64,000 nucleotides of DNA from Peptoniphilus lacydonensis (GCF_900106515.1 NZ_FNWF01000003.1:310001-374000); one strand, 5' to 3'. Positions 27,849 to 38,141 are shown, counted from the stretch's first letter. Notes: generated by a model not told the origin, from the letters alone. A program made the numbers and translations.

Positions 27849-28862
27849 TTAAATGCTCCATCCCTTCGGTATAAAAATATTTTTAAGCTGATTCATTGCA
27901 TAAGTATCTGTCATACCTGCAATATAATCAGCTACAATATCTTCGTCACTGTGAACTCTACTGTCATAAAGATCTAAATGATTTTTAGGAATTCTATTTA
28001 AATCTTCTTCATAATATTTATAAAGTTCACCTAAAAGTCCTTTTATTTTTATTTCTTCACTTTTCACAACAGGATCCATATAGACTTTTTTAAACATATA
28101 TTTTCTAAGTTCCATAGTCGCCTCATAAACTTCTTCTTCCATTTCCACAATTGGTTTTCCATAGGATTTAGTTACCAAAGCATTTATCATTGTATTTACT
28201 CTTTCAGATGAAGTGTTGCCGAGAACTTTTGTAAGTTCCTTAGGCAGTGAATCAGAAGAAATAATTCCAGCTCTAATGGCATCGTCAATATCATGATTTA
28301 TATAAGCAATTCTATCAGCAAATTTTATAATCTTTCCCTCAAGAGTTTTTGCATTGCCATCTCCTGAATGATTAAGTATTCCATCACGCACTTCTTCTGT
28401 AAGATTTAAACCAATTCTCTTATCAGATCTCTCCAAAAAATCTACAACTTTTAAAGATTGTTCTGAATGAATAAAACCACTTTCTTTTAATTCATTTAAA
28501 ACTGTTTCTCCAGAATGTCCAAAAGGAGTGTGCCCAAGATCATGACCAAGTGCAATCGCTTCAACTAAATCTTCATTGAGTCTAAGTGATCTGGCAATAG
28601 TTCTGGCAATTTGACTGACTTCAAGAGTATGAGTGAGCCTTGTTCTAAAATGATCTCCTTCAGGTGAAATAAATACTTGTGTCTTGTGTTTAAGTCTTCT
28701 AAAACTTTTTGAATGAATAATTCTATCTCTATCTCTTTGAAATTCAGTTCTAAGATTACATTTTTCTTCTATATTTTTTCTTCCCAAAGTTGAATCTGCA
28801 AAAGTTGCAAAATCAAATAACATTTCATGCTCAAGTTCTTCTCTCTCAACTCTAAGATTCAT
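27849..28862 (-). CDS. dgt: Deoxyguanosinetriphosphate triphosphohydrolase-like HD protein
   Basis: 337 residues with the dGTPase-type HD metal site: RLTHTLEVSQIARTIAR (His), ALGHDLGHTPFGHSGE (HD) and KFADRIAYINHDIDDA (Asp). The Firmicute paralogue type without insertions lies next to dnaG in many genomes. It hydrolyses dNTPs to deoxynucleosides plus triphosphate. Its stop codon is directly followed by the dnaG start. Confidence 0.92.
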   Translation of the reverse strand: MNLRVEREELEHEMLFDFATFADSTLGRKNIEEKCNLRTEFQRDRDRIIHSKSFRRLKHKTQVFISPEGDHFRTRLTHTLEVSQIARTIARSLRLNEDLVEAIALGHDLGHTPFGHSGETVLNELKESGFIHSEQSLKVVDFLERSDKRIGLNLTEEVRDGILNHSGDGNAKTLEGKIIKFADRIAYINHDIDDAIRAGIISSDSLPKELTKVLGNTSSERVNTMINALVTKSYGKPIVEMEEEVYEATMELRKYMFKKVYMDPVVKSEEIKIKGLLGELYKYYEEDLNRIPKNHLDLYDSRVHSDEDIVADYIAGMTDTYAMNQLKNIFIPKGWSI

Positions 28863-28866
28863 TTAA

Positions 28867-29688
28867 TCACATCCTGGACTCCAAATGATTAATTATAATT
28901 TCAGCAGTTTCTTCTATTGCTTTATCAGATACATCTATTACAAAACATCCTAATTCTTCCATAACTTGTTTCGAATAATTAAGTTCTTCTTTTATTCTGG
29001 CATAATTAGCATATTTTGCTCCTGAAGTAAGCCCTAAAGACTTTAATCTCTGTTCCCTGACAGAAATAATTTTTTCTGGATTTGCAGTAAGTCCAATAAT
29101 TCTATCCACATCTTTTTCGTAGACTTCATTTGGCACAGGTACTTCTGGAACTAGAGGTATATTTGCAACTTTATATAATTTATTGGCAAGATACATAGAA
29201 AGAGGAGTTTTTGAAGTTCTAGAAATCCCCACAAGACATATATCCGATTTTTTTGCACCACGAGGATCTTTTCCATCATCATACTTAACAGCAAACTCAA
29301 CGCATTCAACTTTCTTAAAATAATTCTCGTCAAGTCTTCTTATAAGCCCAGGTTCTCTCAAAGGTTCATACCCCAAAATATCTTCAATTTGGCGCATTGG
29401 CTCTCCCATTACATCAACTGTATGAAGATTTAGTTCACGAGTTTTTTCTTTTATAAATTCTCTAGTTTCCTTTACAACATTGGTATAGACAATTAAACTA
29501 TTTTTAATTCTAGATGCCTTCTCAAGGACTGGCTTTATTTGATCAATACTATTGTGATAAGGATATCTAATTATTTCATAATTTTCAGATTCAAATTGCC
29601 TCGCAGAACTTTTAGCGATTAACTCTCCAGTTTCTCCAATTGAATCTGAGATAACAAAAATCGTTAGTTGATTATCTCTATTACTCAT
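28867..29688 (-). CDS. ppsR: Pyruvate,phosphate dikinase regulatory protein (kinase/pyrophosphorylase)
   Basis: 273 residues from the ATG at 29686-29688, which follows GGAGG; the frame also runs upstream through the ccpN stop region. DUF299 features: FVISDSIGETGELIAKS at the N-terminus, P-loop-like LVGISRTSKTPLSMYLAN, and a C-terminal CFVIDVSDKAIEETAE. Family members reversibly phosphorylate and inactivate PPDK or PEP synthase using ADP. The neighbour is the CcpN-type regulator, as in Bacillus (ccpN-yqfL), tying it to gluconeogenic control. Confidence 0.92.
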   Translation of the reverse strand: MSNRDNQLTIFVISDSIGETGELIAKSSARQFESENYEIIRYPYHNSIDQIKPVLEKASRIKNSLIVYTNVVKETREFIKEKTRELNLHTVDVMGEPMRQIEDILGYEPLREPGLIRRLDENYFKKVECVEFAVKYDDGKDPRGAKKSDICLVGISRTSKTPLSMYLANKLYKVANIPLVPEVPVPNEVYEKDVDRIIGLTANPEKIISVREQRLKSLGLTSGAKYANYARIKEELNYSKQVMEELGCFVIDVSDKAIEETAEIIINHLESRM

Positions 29689-29704
29689 TTCTCCTCCTTC
29701 TAAA

Positions 29705-30334
29705 TTAAAATATTTCTCCGTCACAAACATCTACAAAAAGTCTTGTGACATTTGTCTTCGTAAACCTGCCAACAACTTCAAGATCTTTCTTATTTTTAAT
29801 CTTTACAACAGGAAGCGAGTCTATTCCCTTTGTCACAATTAACTGTGCAGCTTTATATACACTCTCATCCACTGAAACATAAAAAATATTTGGCATTCTC
29901 GTCATAATTACGCTTATAGGAGTTTTTTTTATATCAGCGTCACCTATCATAAATCTAATTAAATCTTTTCTAGATACAATTCCTGTCAAAAATCCATTGT
30001 CTGTAATAAACATAGAAGATAAATCTTCCATAAAAAGATCCACAATAACATCATATACAGAAGTCTTTTGATCACATGAAAAAGGAAGGGACATATAATC
30101 TTTTAAATTCAATTTTTTTAAATCTTCTGATAGATGTGAAATTATAGATTTACCAGTATAAAAATATCCAAACTTAGGTCTAGCTCCCAAAATATCTATC
30201 ATAGTGAGAACTGAAAGGTCAGATCTAATTGTTGCTCTGGACAAACCTAATTTTTCTGCAATTTCATCCCCTGTTATGGGACCATTTTCTTTTACAATTT
30301 CAATAATTTCAGTCTGCCTATCGCTAAATTTCAT
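29705..30334 (-). CDS. ccpN: CcpN-type repressor (HTH plus two CBS domains)
   Basis: 209 residues. The N-terminal winged helix-turn-helix (residues 1-60, ITGDEIAEKLGLSRATIRSDLSVL) is followed by tandem CBS domains (about 75-205) that bind adenine nucleotides. In Bacillus subtilis CcpN represses gluconeogenic genes and works beside the PpsR homologue, and the two genes are adjacent here as well. It sits 12 bases after glyS. Confidence 0.88.
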   Translation of the reverse strand: MKFSDRQTEIIEIVKENGPITGDEIAEKLGLSRATIRSDLSVLTMIDILGARPKFGYFYTGKSIISHLSEDLKKLNLKDYMSLPFSCDQKTSVYDVIVDLFMEDLSSMFITDNGFLTGIVSRKDLIRFMIGDADIKKTPISVIMTRMPNIFYVSVDESVYKAAQLIVTKGIDSLPVVKIKNKKDLEVVGRFTKTNVTRLFVDVCDGEIF

Positions 30335-30346
30335 TTACTCACCGAC

Positions 30347-32419
30347 CTATTCTACAATATTTTCTATTTTTAATATTTTTTGAATACTCTCCTCAATACT
30401 ATTTATAAGAGCAAGTCTATTTCCTCTTATTTTTTCATCATCTGTCATTACCATTACATTTTCAAAGAAAGAATCAATATATTCTACTAAATCATTTAAT
30501 AAATTCATAGCATCTTTGTATTTTCCAGCAGAAATTGCTTCATTAAATTCGTCTTTAATTTTAACAAACTTATTATAAAGATTTTTTTCTGATTCTTCTT
30601 TTAGAAGATCTTCATCAATTTCTATGAAATCAACATTTTTCGTCAAATTATTTATTCTATTATAGGAATCCACAAAATTAGTTCTATCACATTCGTTGAA
30701 CCAACTATTTAATTCACCAGCTTTTTGGAAAATATCATAAATTTCGCTATCAGGAATTAAAATTGAATCAATTATGTCGTACCTAATTCCTTCTTCTTGC
30801 AACATTGTCTTGATTCTTCCATAGAAAAATTCTCTGATATTGGAAATAACTTCTTCATGATTAAAAGTAAGTCCCAAGCCGTTAATATATTCATAAAGAC
30901 TTGACTCAATGGCTTCATCCAATTTAATTTTCCAGCAATTTTCTCTTATAATATTTATTACTCCAATTGCAGACCTTCTAAGTTTAAAAGGATCTGCTGA
31001 ACCCGTTGGAATTTCATCAATGGCAAAAAGGCCTGCAATAGTATCTAGTTTATCTGCAAGAGAAAAGATAGAACCTACACTCGATTTAGGAAGTTCATCT
31101 CCTGCAAATTTAGGAAGATATTGTTCTCTAATCGCTGTTGCAACTATTTCTTTCTCATCAGAATTTAGTGCGTAAATTTCTCCCATTACACCTTGAAGTT
31201 CTGTAAACTCAATTACCATTTTTGTTGTCAAATCTGCCTTTGATAAATAGGCAACTCTATCAATAGCATTTATAGCCTCATCTGCAAAAGAAAGTGACTC
31301 TGCAATTTTTTTTGCAACAACTCCATCTCTATTTTCTTTTTGAAGCATAGATCCCAATCTATCATGGAATAAAACTCCATTTAAATTCTTTACATAATCT
31401 TCTAATGATTTTGAAATATCATCTTCATAGAAAAATTTGGCATCCTCAAGTCTTGCTCCAAGAACTTTTTCATTTCCAGCAATTACAATTTCTTCGTAAT
31501 CCTTTGTGCCATTTCTAACGGTTATAAAATACGGAAGAAGATCTCCATCTTGTGAATAAACTGGAGTAAATCTCAAATGATCAATCATTGTCGTTGTTAC
31601 AACTTCCTTAGGAAGAGTCAAATATTTTTCTTTGATGCTACCCTTTATTGGTGTCGGATATTCTACAATATAAGTCAATTCTTCCAAAAGATCTTCATTT
31701 TCATGAATTTCTCCACCCAAAGATTTTGCAATCTTAGTTGATTCATATTTAATAATTTCACGTCTTTTATTTTGATCTAAAATTACATAATTTTCTTCTA
31801 ACAGTTTTTCATAATTTTCTACATTATCAACAATTATTTCAGATGAACCTAAAAATCTATGTCCTTTTGTTTTATTTCCAACTTTAATATTCTCAAATTC
31901 AAAATCAACAATTTTGTCATTTAAAAGAGATACTATCCACCTTATTGGTCTTGCAAATCTAATATTTTTGCCACCCCATCTCATATTTTTAGGAAAATTA
32001 ATATCTCGAATTAATAATGGGATAATTTCCTTTAAAATTTCAGAAGAATCTCTTCCAATTGAAGAAATATTTGCAAAAACATAATCTGTTCCCTTTACTT
32101 CTCTTATTTCTATTTCTTCTTCACTAATGTTTTGTGACTTCATAAAACCTAAAAGAGGTTTTGTAGGATTTTTATCCTCGTCGTAGGCAATTTTAACAGC
32201 AGGTCCCTTGACTTCTTTTTTAATATCACTTTGTTTCTCAGCAATATCTTCTATTACAAGGCTAAGTCTTCTTGGAGTTGCATAAACTTTTACATCAGCA
32301 AATCCAATTTCATTTTCTTGCAATAATTTCTTTGATTTTTCATCTAGTTGTTCTATTGCCATATTGACAAATCTTGATGGCAACTCTTCAACTCCAATTT
32401 CAAGTAAATAATTATTCAT
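30347..32419 (-). CDS. glyS: Glycyl-tRNA synthetase beta subunit
   Basis: 690 residues, the family norm. The N-terminal [14 protein letters not shown] block, [20 protein letters not shown] and the HD-like region [17 protein letters not shown] are diagnostic of GlyS. The C-terminal anticodon-binding domain begins near residue 560. It works with GlyQ as an alpha2-beta2 enzyme charging tRNA-Gly. Its start overlaps glyQ by 8 bases. No T-box leader is seen; the genes depend on upstream transcription. Confidence 0.97.
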   Translation of the reverse strand: MNNYLLEIGVEELPSRFVNMAIEQLDEKSKKLLQENEIGFADVKVYATPRRLSLVIEDIAEKQSDIKKEVKGPAVKIAYDEDKNPTKPLLGFMKSQNISEEEIEIREVKGTDYVFANISSIGRDSSEILKEIIPLLIRDINFPKNMRWGGKNIRFARPIRWIVSLLNDKIVDFEFENIKVGNKTKGHRFLGSSEIIVDNVENYEKLLEENYVILDQNKRREIIKYESTKIAKSLGGEIHENEDLLEELTYIVEYPTPIKGSIKEKYLTLPKEVVTTTMIDHLRFTPVYSQDGDLLPYFITVRNGTKDYEEIVIAGNEKVLGARLEDAKFFYEDDISKSLEDYVKNLNGVLFHDRLGSMLQKENRDGVVAKKIAESLSFADEAINAIDRVAYLSKADLTTKMVIEFTELQGVMGEIYALNSDEKEIVATAIREQYLPKFAGDELPKSSVGSIFSLADKLDTIAGLFAIDEIPTGSADPFKLRRSAIGVINIIRENCWKIKLDEAIESSLYEYINGLGLTFNHEEVISNIREFFYGRIKTMLQEEGIRYDIIDSILIPDSEIYDIFQKAGELNSWFNECDRTNFVDSYNRINNLTKNVDFIEIDEDLLKEESEKNLYNKFVKIKDEFNEAISAGKYKDAMNLLNDLVEYIDSFFENVMVMTDDEKIRGNRLALINSIEESIQKILKIENIVE

Positions 32420-33296
32420 TTATTTCACCTCTGTCAATAAGTGGGAAATTTAGTTCCTCTCTGTGCTTTAGATGTGTATTTGCAACTAACTTTGCAAGAT
32501 TTCTAACTCTTTGAATGTAGCTTGTCCTCTCAGAAACTGAAAGTGCTCCTCTAGCATCTAATAAATTAAAAGTATGCGAACATTTAAGAGTGTAGTCATA
32601 AGCGTCAATTACTATTCCATCTTCAATTACTCTTTTTGCTTCAGTTTCATACATATCAAATAATTTTCTAAGCATATCTATATCTGCAAGTTCAAAAGCA
32701 TATTTGGAATGTTCATATTCATTATTTTTAAAAACTTCGCCATAAGTTATATTTTCGTTGTACTGAATATCATAAACTGATTCAACATTTTGAAGATACA
32801 TTGCAATTCTTTCAAGTCCATAAGTTAATTCTGCACTTTCTAAATCCAAGTTTACTCCGCCAACTTGTTGGAAATAAGTAAATTGTGTGACTTCCATTCC
32901 GTCAAGCCAAACTTCCCAACCAAGTCCCCAAGCTCCAAGAGTAGGTGACTCCCAATTGTCTTCTACAAATCTTATGTCATGTTTTTTTGGATCAATTCCA
33001 ATTGCAAAAAGTGAATCAAGATACAATTGTTGAACATCTTCTGGTGATGGTTTCAATATAACTTGTAATTGGTGATGTTGATAAAGCCTATTTGGATTCT
33101 CACCATACCTTCCATCAGCAGGTCTTCTTGATGGTTCAACATATACTACTTTCCATTCTTCTGGTCCAAGTGATCTCAAAAAAGTATTTGGATTCATTGT
33201 TCCTGCACCTTTTTCAATATCATAAGGTTGCAAAATAATTGCCCCTTTTTCCTTCCAATAATTTTCCAATGTCATTATCAAATCTTGGAAATACAT
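32412..33296 (-). CDS. glyQ: Glycyl-tRNA synthetase alpha subunit
   Basis: 294 residues, highly conserved: [18 protein letters not shown] at the start, then [19 protein letters not shown], the class II motif [19 protein letters not shown], and [19 protein letters not shown]. It provides the adenylation site of the bacterial two-subunit GlyRS. It is 11 bases downstream of recO and overlaps glyS. Confidence 0.98.
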   Translation of the reverse strand: MYFQDLIMTLENYWKEKGAIILQPYDIEKGAGTMNPNTFLRSLGPEEWKVVYVEPSRRPADGRYGENPNRLYQHHQLQVILKPSPEDVQQLYLDSLFAIGIDPKKHDIRFVEDNWESPTLGAWGLGWEVWLDGMEVTQFTYFQQVGGVNLDLESAELTYGLERIAMYLQNVESVYDIQYNENITYGEVFKNNEYEHSKYAFELADIDMLRKLFDMYETEAKRVIEDGIVIDAYDYTLKCSHTFNLLDARGALSVSERTSYIQRVRNLAKLVANTHLKHREELNFPLIDRGEINE

Positions 33297-33307
33297 TTTT
33301 TCCTCCT

Positions 33308-34012
33308 TTAACTAAACAGCTTGTCAGACTTAAAACTGCTTATTTCTAAATTGTATTTTATATAATCTATAAAAACTTTGTGCAAAAATTTTTTTCTATT
33401 TTTATCTATATAATCTATATTTTGAATTTCCTCAAGTTTTCCATATAAAAGATTCCTTAAATAATTTAAATCTTTCTTAGTAAAGGAATGAGAATAGGGA
33501 TCTGCATAATCTATTATACCCTCTCTTATGGAAAAAAAAGTTTTTTCTTTAGAATCTAATTTTGGTCTATACCCAAGAAAGGACAAATATTTTAGCTCAA
33601 AAGCAAGAGAAATAGAAATTGGGTCTTTAGTGTCATTAAAAAAATTAATAGTCTTTCTAACTAAATCAAAAATTTTTCTATTGGCCTCTTCGTTTATTGA
33701 AGATTTTTCTAAAATTTCTAATATGAAAGAAGCATAAATTAAATTTTCGTAATTTTCTCTAATTTTAAAATTTGATTCTATAATTTTCGCTTCACTAATA
33801 TAATAAAAACTCTGCCCCTTCTTTAGGAAGTATTCATTTACTCCAAAAATCTGTGACACACTTAGATTTCTTGATCTAGAAGATTTTACTCCCTTTACCA
33901 TAATAGAAACTTTCCCAAAATCTCTTGTAAAAACTTTTATAATCTTGGAACTTTCCCCAAAATCAATCTCATTTAAAACTATTCCGAGAGTATATTTATC
34001 TGTTGTAGCCAA
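33308..34012 (-). CDS. recO: DNA repair protein RecO
   Basis: 234 residues. The N-terminal OB fold ([37 protein letters not shown]) and helical C-terminal domain are typical of RecO. The zinc-finger cysteines of many RecO proteins are absent. RecO loads RecA on gapped DNA with RecR. It overlaps era by 17 bases, a common gene pair. Confidence 0.88.
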   Translation of the reverse strand: MATTDKYTLGIVLNEIDFGESSKIIKVFTRDFGKVSIMVKGVKSSRSRNLSVSQIFGVNEYFLKKGQSFYYISEAKIIESNFKIRENYENLIYASFILEILEKSSINEEANRKIFDLVRKTINFFNDTKDPISISLAFELKYLSFLGYRPKLDSKEKTFFSIREGIIDYADPYSHSFTKKDLNYLRNLLYGKLEEIQNIDYIDKNRKKFLHKVFIDYIKYNLEISSFKSDKLFS

Positions 34013-34901
34013 ATCTTTTTACCAAATTGTCCTTTTCTCTCCAATTTTTTTGAACTTTTACCCAAATTTGTAAATTAACTTTGGCGTCCAATAGATTTTC
34101 AATATCTTCTCTTGATTCAGTTCCAATTCTTTTTAACATTGATCCGCCCCTTCCTATTATTATTTTTTTGTGAGCTTCTCTTTCTACATAAATAATAGCT
34201 TCAATGTCATAAAAATTTTTGTCTTTTCTCTTTTTAAATCTCTCAATTGAAATTGCAAGTCCATGAGGAACTTCTTCATTTAAATATCTAAGTCCCTTCT
34301 CACGAATTATCTCTGATACAATAAATCTCTCATTTTTATCTGTAATCATATCTTCAGAATAATACATTGGCCCAGGCTTTAAATATTTTTTAAGAGTTTC
34401 TAGATAAATATCTATTCCATCATTTTTTATTGCTGAAATAGGAATCAATTCATCAAAAATTCCTTCATTTGAATACATAGATATTATTTCAAGTAATTCT
34501 TCTTTTTTAATTTTATCTACCTTATTTATAAGTAAAATTATTGGGATTTGTCCATTGTATTCCTTTAAAATATCTATAATAGATCTTTCCGCTTTTCCTA
34601 TTCTCTTTGAAACATCTACAATATAAGTTATTATATCAGCTTCTTCAATTCCTTCTTTGGATTCATTTAGCATAAATTCGCCAAGCTTATTTTTTGGTCT
34701 TTGAATACCTGGCGTATCTAAAAATATCATTTGAGAATCATCATCTGTGTGTATAAATGTAATATTTTGTCTTGTAGTCTGCGGCTTAGAAGAAATCGCC
34801 GAAATTTTTTCCCCTATTATTGAATTAAGTAAAGTCGATTTCCCTACATTTGGTCTTCCAACTACAGATATATATCCCGATTTAAAATTATTTTCTTCCA
34901 T
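33996..34901 (-). CDS. era: GTPase Era
   Basis: 301 residues from the ATG at 34899-34901, which follows TTGGAG; an in-frame TTG four codons upstream is part of the ribosome-binding site. G1 GRPNVGKST, G3 DTPGIQ, G4 NKVD and G5 SAI motifs are all present. A C-terminal KH domain (KIIIGRGGSMLKRIG) binds the 3' end of 16S rRNA. Era acts in 30S assembly. It overlaps cdd by 14 bases. Confidence 0.96.
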   Translation of the reverse strand: MEENNFKSGYISVVGRPNVGKSTLLNSIIGEKISAISSKPQTTRQNITFIHTDDDSQMIFLDTPGIQRPKNKLGEFMLNESKEGIEEADIITYIVDVSKRIGKAERSIIDILKEYNGQIPIILLINKVDKIKKEELLEIISMYSNEGIFDELIPISAIKNDGIDIYLETLKKYLKPGPMYYSEDMITDKNERFIVSEIIREKGLRYLNEEVPHGLAISIERFKKRKDKNFYDIEAIIYVEREAHKKIIIGRGGSMLKRIGTESREDIENLLDAKVNLQIWVKVQKNWREKDNLVKRFGYNR

Positions 34902-35301
34902 TTTTATCTCCAACTAAATCTTCTGGGCCAAAAGAATGAGGTAAAATTTCTTCCATCCCATAAATTTTATAATCCTCTTTTGAATTTGCTATTATTATTT
35001 CAGGTTTTTTTGAAAATTCGCGAATAACTTGTCTGCAAACTCCACAAGGAAAAGTATAATCACTATCGCCAACAATAGCTATCTTTTTTATTTCTCTTTT
35101 TCCATCAGACACCGCCTTAAAAATAGCCGTTCTCTCTGCACAATTTGTTGGAGAATAAGATGCTATTTCTATATTTCCGCCAGTGTAAACTTCTCCATCT
35201 TCCATTTCAACTGCACATCCAACATTGAAATGTGAGTATGGTGTATAAGTAGAATTATCTCTAGCATATATTGCAAGTTCAATTAATTTCTCATATTTCA
35301 T
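34888..35301 (-). CDS. cdd: Cytidine deaminase
   Basis: 137 residues, the normal size. Zinc-site motifs are NCAERTAIFKA (catalytic Glu) and FPCGVCRQVIREF. The start YSHFNVGCAVEME is typical. It deaminates cytidine and deoxycytidine to uridine forms. Its start directly abuts the end of the dgkA-like gene. Confidence 0.94.
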   Translation of the reverse strand: MKYEKLIELAIYARDNSTYTPYSHFNVGCAVEMEDGEVYTGGNIEIASYSPTNCAERTAIFKAVSDGKREIKKIAIVGDSDYTFPCGVCRQVIREFSKKPEIIIANSKEDYKIYGMEEILPHSFGPEDLVGDKNGRK

Positions 35302-36009
35302 TTAACCAACTACCTTAAAAATAAAAACTGCAACACAAATTCCAAGTATTGCTCCAAATACAACTTCTGAAACTTTGTGAATACCACCTTCAACACGACT
35401 TTCTGCAACTAAAAAAGCAAGCCCAAAAGAACATAATGTAACTAATGAATTTTGAGCAATCATTGTAATAATAGTTGCCGCACAAAACGATATTGCAGAG
35501 TGTCCGCTAAGACCTCCTCCTTGAAAATACGTGCCTCCACTTTTTTTTGCCATTAAAAACTTTGCTCCAACTGTCGCTATAAGTATTATTAGAAGAGATA
35601 CAAATGCCAAATGATTTGGCATATTTTTTATTTTAAAAAGAAGTAAATCTCCAAAGGAAGCAAATTTGTCATAAAAAACTAAATAAGCCACGACAACTGC
35701 ATTTAGAGCTGTGATTAAAACTGCTCCGGCAGAAACGTCCTTTACATATTTTGCAATGGGATTATACTCTTGAACAACTAAATCTACAGTTCTCTCAATG
35801 GCTGTGTTTATCATTTCTGCAAATACAACTAAAGTTATTGCAAATAACATTAATAAAAATTCCGTAGAAGAAATATCAAAAAAAAGTGATAAAATTATAA
35901 CTCCAAAGGCAGCCATAAAATGAAATTTCATATTTTTTTCTGTCTTTAATACAGAAATTATTCCTTGCACTGCATAATTAAAAGAAGATATAAATCGTCC
36001 CTTTTTCAT
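35302..36009 (-). CDS. DgkA-type lipid kinase fused to a PAP2-like phosphatase domain
   Basis: 235 residues, all-membrane. Residues 1-115 are the undecaprenol/diacylglycerol kinase fold (NYAVQGIISVLKTEKNMKFH, FAEMINTAIERTVDLVV). Residues 135-230 have PAP2 phosphatase-like motifs (GGGLSGHSAISFCAA, ESRVEGGIHKVSEVVFG). The family norm for the kinase alone is about 130. One enzyme would phosphorylate undecaprenol and the other domain dephosphorylate undecaprenyl pyrophosphate or a related lipid. It lies between ybeY (gap 4) and cdd (gap 0). Confidence 0.88.
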   Translation of the reverse strand: MKKGRFISSFNYAVQGIISVLKTEKNMKFHFMAAFGVIILSLFFDISSTEFLLMLFAITLVVFAEMINTAIERTVDLVVQEYNPIAKYVKDVSAGAVLITALNAVVVAYLVFYDKFASFGDLLLFKIKNMPNHLAFVSLLIILIATVGAKFLMAKKSGGTYFQGGGLSGHSAISFCAATIITMIAQNSLVTLCSFGLAFLVAESRVEGGIHKVSEVVFGAILGICVAVFIFKVVG

Positions 36010-36013
36010 AATA

Positions 36014-36460
36014 TCACCTGTAAATAGAAAGTTCTTTCATAGCAAGTTTTTCTCTTTCTCTCATTTCTCTTTTTTCAATCTCATCCATGTGATCATAACC
36101 CAAAAGATGTAAAATGCTATGCACCGTTAAATAAGAAAGTTCTCTTTCATTAGTATGTCCTAGTTCACTTGCTTGTTCCATTACTCTTTTTGTATTGATT
36201 ATAACATCCCCAAGAATTTTATTTTCAATCATAAACTTATCATCAATTGGAAATGACAAAACATCAGTAACTTTGTCTACTCCTCTGAAATCTCTATTTA
36301 AACCTTTAATCTCATCATCACCCACAAAAGAAACTGAAACTTCAACATTTTCTTCTAAGTTTTCAATTTTTAAAACAGCTTTTACAGATTTTTTTATTAA
36401 TTCTCTTATCTCATCTGTGATTTCTATATCTTCTTGCCTATCGTCATAATATATTTTCAT
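36014..36460 (-). CDS. ybeY: Endoribonuclease YbeY
   Basis: 148 residues. The zinc-binding HSILHLLGYDH motif (H-x3-H-x5-H) is present, preceded by VLSFPID and LGDVIINT. YbeY takes part in 16S rRNA 3' maturation and ribosome quality control. It overlaps phoH by 17 bases, the standard neighbour. Confidence 0.95.
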   Translation of the reverse strand: MKIYYDDRQEDIEITDEIRELIKKSVKAVLKIENLEENVEVSVSFVGDDEIKGLNRDFRGVDKVTDVLSFPIDDKFMIENKILGDVIINTKRVMEQASELGHTNERELSYLTVHSILHLLGYDHMDEIEKREMREREKLAMKELSIYR

Positions 36461-37478
36461 TTTGTTTTCCAGTCTTTATATTTGATTTCTTTTCATTTAT
36501 AATTTTTTTTGCTTTTTCATTTGTCTTTTCATATTTTTCATAAGCATCTATAATTCTTTGAACAAGTGGATGACGCACAATGTCATTTTTATTTAAATAA
36601 GTAATCCCAATTCCTTTGACATTTGCCAAAATCCTTAAAACAGTTTTAAGTCCAGACTGTTTTCCTCTTGGAAGGTCAATTTGCGTGACATCACCTGTTA
36701 TTATCGCCTTAGATCCATAGCCAAGTCTTGTCAAAAACATCTTCATCTGTTCATTAGTAGTATTTTGTGCTTCATCTAAAATTACAAAAGCACTATCTAA
36801 AGTTCTTCCTCTCATATAAGCTAAAGGTGCAACTTCGATTAGTCCTTTCTCAAACAAATTATTGTAAGTATCGTGACCAAGTATTTCAAAGAGAGCATCA
36901 TAAAGTGGTCTCAAATAGGGATCAACTTTATTTTGTAAATCTCCTGGCAAAAATCCCAAGTTTTCTCCAGCTTCAACAGCAGGTCTTGTTAAAATAATTC
37001 TATTTACTTCCTTTGCTTTAAAGGCACGAACTGCAGCTGCCATTGCAAGATAAGTCTTTCCAGTTCCAGCAGGCCCAATTCCAAAAACAATGTCATTATC
37101 ATTAATATTATCAATATATCTTTTTTGACCAAGAGTCTTTGCTCTTATAGGTTTTCCCATAGAAGTATAGACAACTGTATCTTTTAAAAGTTCAGAAACT
37201 GGTCTTTTTTCATTGTTTTTTATAAGTGAAATTGCATATCTAACATCAGATAGACTTAAATTTTTTTGTTTTTTTGCAGTGTCTATTAAATTTTTAAGCA
37301 AAAGGTCCACATCACAAACTGGATCTTCTTCTCCTATTATCAAAATTTTATCATCCTTAGATTTAATATTAACATTAAATTCTCTTTCAACTAAATTAAT
37401 ATTTTCATCTAATTTTCCAAAGACAACTGACAACAAACTTATATCATTAATTTCAATAGAACTCTCAGTTTTTGCCAA
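36444..37478 (-). CDS. phoH: PhoH-like ATPase
   Basis: 344 residues with Walker A IGPAGTGKTYLAMA, Walker B SAFVILDEAQNTT, and RGRTLDSAF/GDVTQIDLPRG motifs, all typical of PhoH. The start is the TTG at 37476-37478 with AAGGGGG upstream. A TATAAT-like -10 at 37504-37509 (minus strand) may drive the whole run of 15 genes down to 23531; a clear -35 is not seen. The protein is a predicted RNA-associated ATPase paired with YbeY. Confidence 0.94.
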   Translation of the reverse strand: MAKTESSIEINDISLLSVVFGKLDENINLVEREFNVNIKSKDDKILIIGEEDPVCDVDLLLKNLIDTAKKQKNLSLSDVRYAISLIKNNEKRPVSELLKDTVVYTSMGKPIRAKTLGQKRYIDNINDNDIVFGIGPAGTGKTYLAMAAAVRAFKAKEVNRIILTRPAVEAGENLGFLPGDLQNKVDPYLRPLYDALFEILGHDTYNNLFEKGLIEVAPLAYMRGRTLDSAFVILDEAQNTTNEQMKMFLTRLGYGSKAIITGDVTQIDLPRGKQSGLKTVLRILANVKGIGITYLNKNDIVRHPLVQRIIDAYEKYEKTNEKAKKIINEKKSNIKTGKQNENIL

Positions 37479-37521
37479 ATATATACCCCCTTAAACGTGA
37501 TTATTATAATACCACAAAAAG

Positions 37522-37555
37522 GCTCACTTTTCTATATATTATGAAAAGCAAGCCA
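37522..37555 (-). terminator. Terminator of the nfeD-floA operon
   Basis: On the minus strand GGCTTGCTTTTC pairs with GAAAAGTGAGCC (one internal two-base mismatch) and is followed by TTTTTG. It separates the nfeD-floA transcript from phoH. Confidence 0.7.
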
Positions 37556-37559
37556 TTAT

Positions 37560-38141
37560 TTATCTAAGACTTAAAGGCTTATCAAAAATTTCTTTATAAA
37601 TTTGAATTTTTGTTAAATCTTCTTCATTAAAATTCAAAAAATCATCTTCATTTATATTTTCATTTGAACCTTCATCTTCATAAATTACTTCGTTAGATTC
37701 ACATTCTTTTATAAAATCACTATCTGTAATTTTAAATTTTTTAGTTATATCTGAATTTCGATTAGATCCTTTTATCTCTTTTACTTTTCTATTTTCTGAA
37801 ATTTTTTCCTTTAATTCTTTTTTTGAAATTTTATGGTCTTTATCTTTTATATTTTTAATTTTAGGATTCTTGTCAATTAAAATATTTTTATTTTCTTTTT
37901 TATCTTTCTTTTCCTTCTCTTCTTTAATTATCTTTTTTACTTGATTTATAAAACTATTGGGATCTGATCTTCTATCTTCATATATATTTCTCGAATCATC
38001 AAACTCTTCTTCGTGGAAATCTTCTGTTAATTTATTCTTTCCCCTCTGCAAAATCATTATAATTACTCTAAAAATTACAATAAAAATAATTGCAGGTATT
38101 AAAGAAAATATGGCAAGAACAATACTAAGACCAGAATCCAT
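37560..38141 (-). CDS. Membrane-anchored charged protein in the nfeD-floA operon
   Basis: 193 residues. One N-terminal transmembrane segment (IVLAIFSLIPAIIFIVIFRVIIMIL, residues 5-29) is followed by a long Lys/Glu/Asp-rich, probably disordered cytoplasmic tail ending in an acidic stretch (NEDDFLNFNEEDLTK). No family is recognised. It follows floA end to start, so it may be a partner of the flotillin membrane domains. Confidence 0.75.
   Translation of the reverse strand: MDSGLSIVLAIFSLIPAIIFIVIFRVIIMILQRGKNKLTEDFHEEEFDDSRNIYEDRRSDPNSFINQVKKIIKEEKEKKDKKENKNILIDKNPKIKNIKDKDHKISKKELKEKISENRKVKEIKGSNRNSDITKKFKITDSDFIKECESNEVIYEDEGSNENINEDDFLNFNEEDLTKIQIYKEIFDKPLSLR

Noticed and set aside
33297-33307. 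T-box leader for glyQS
   Set aside because: Only 11 bases separate recO and glyQ, and no T-box or specifier structure is present upstream within the run.
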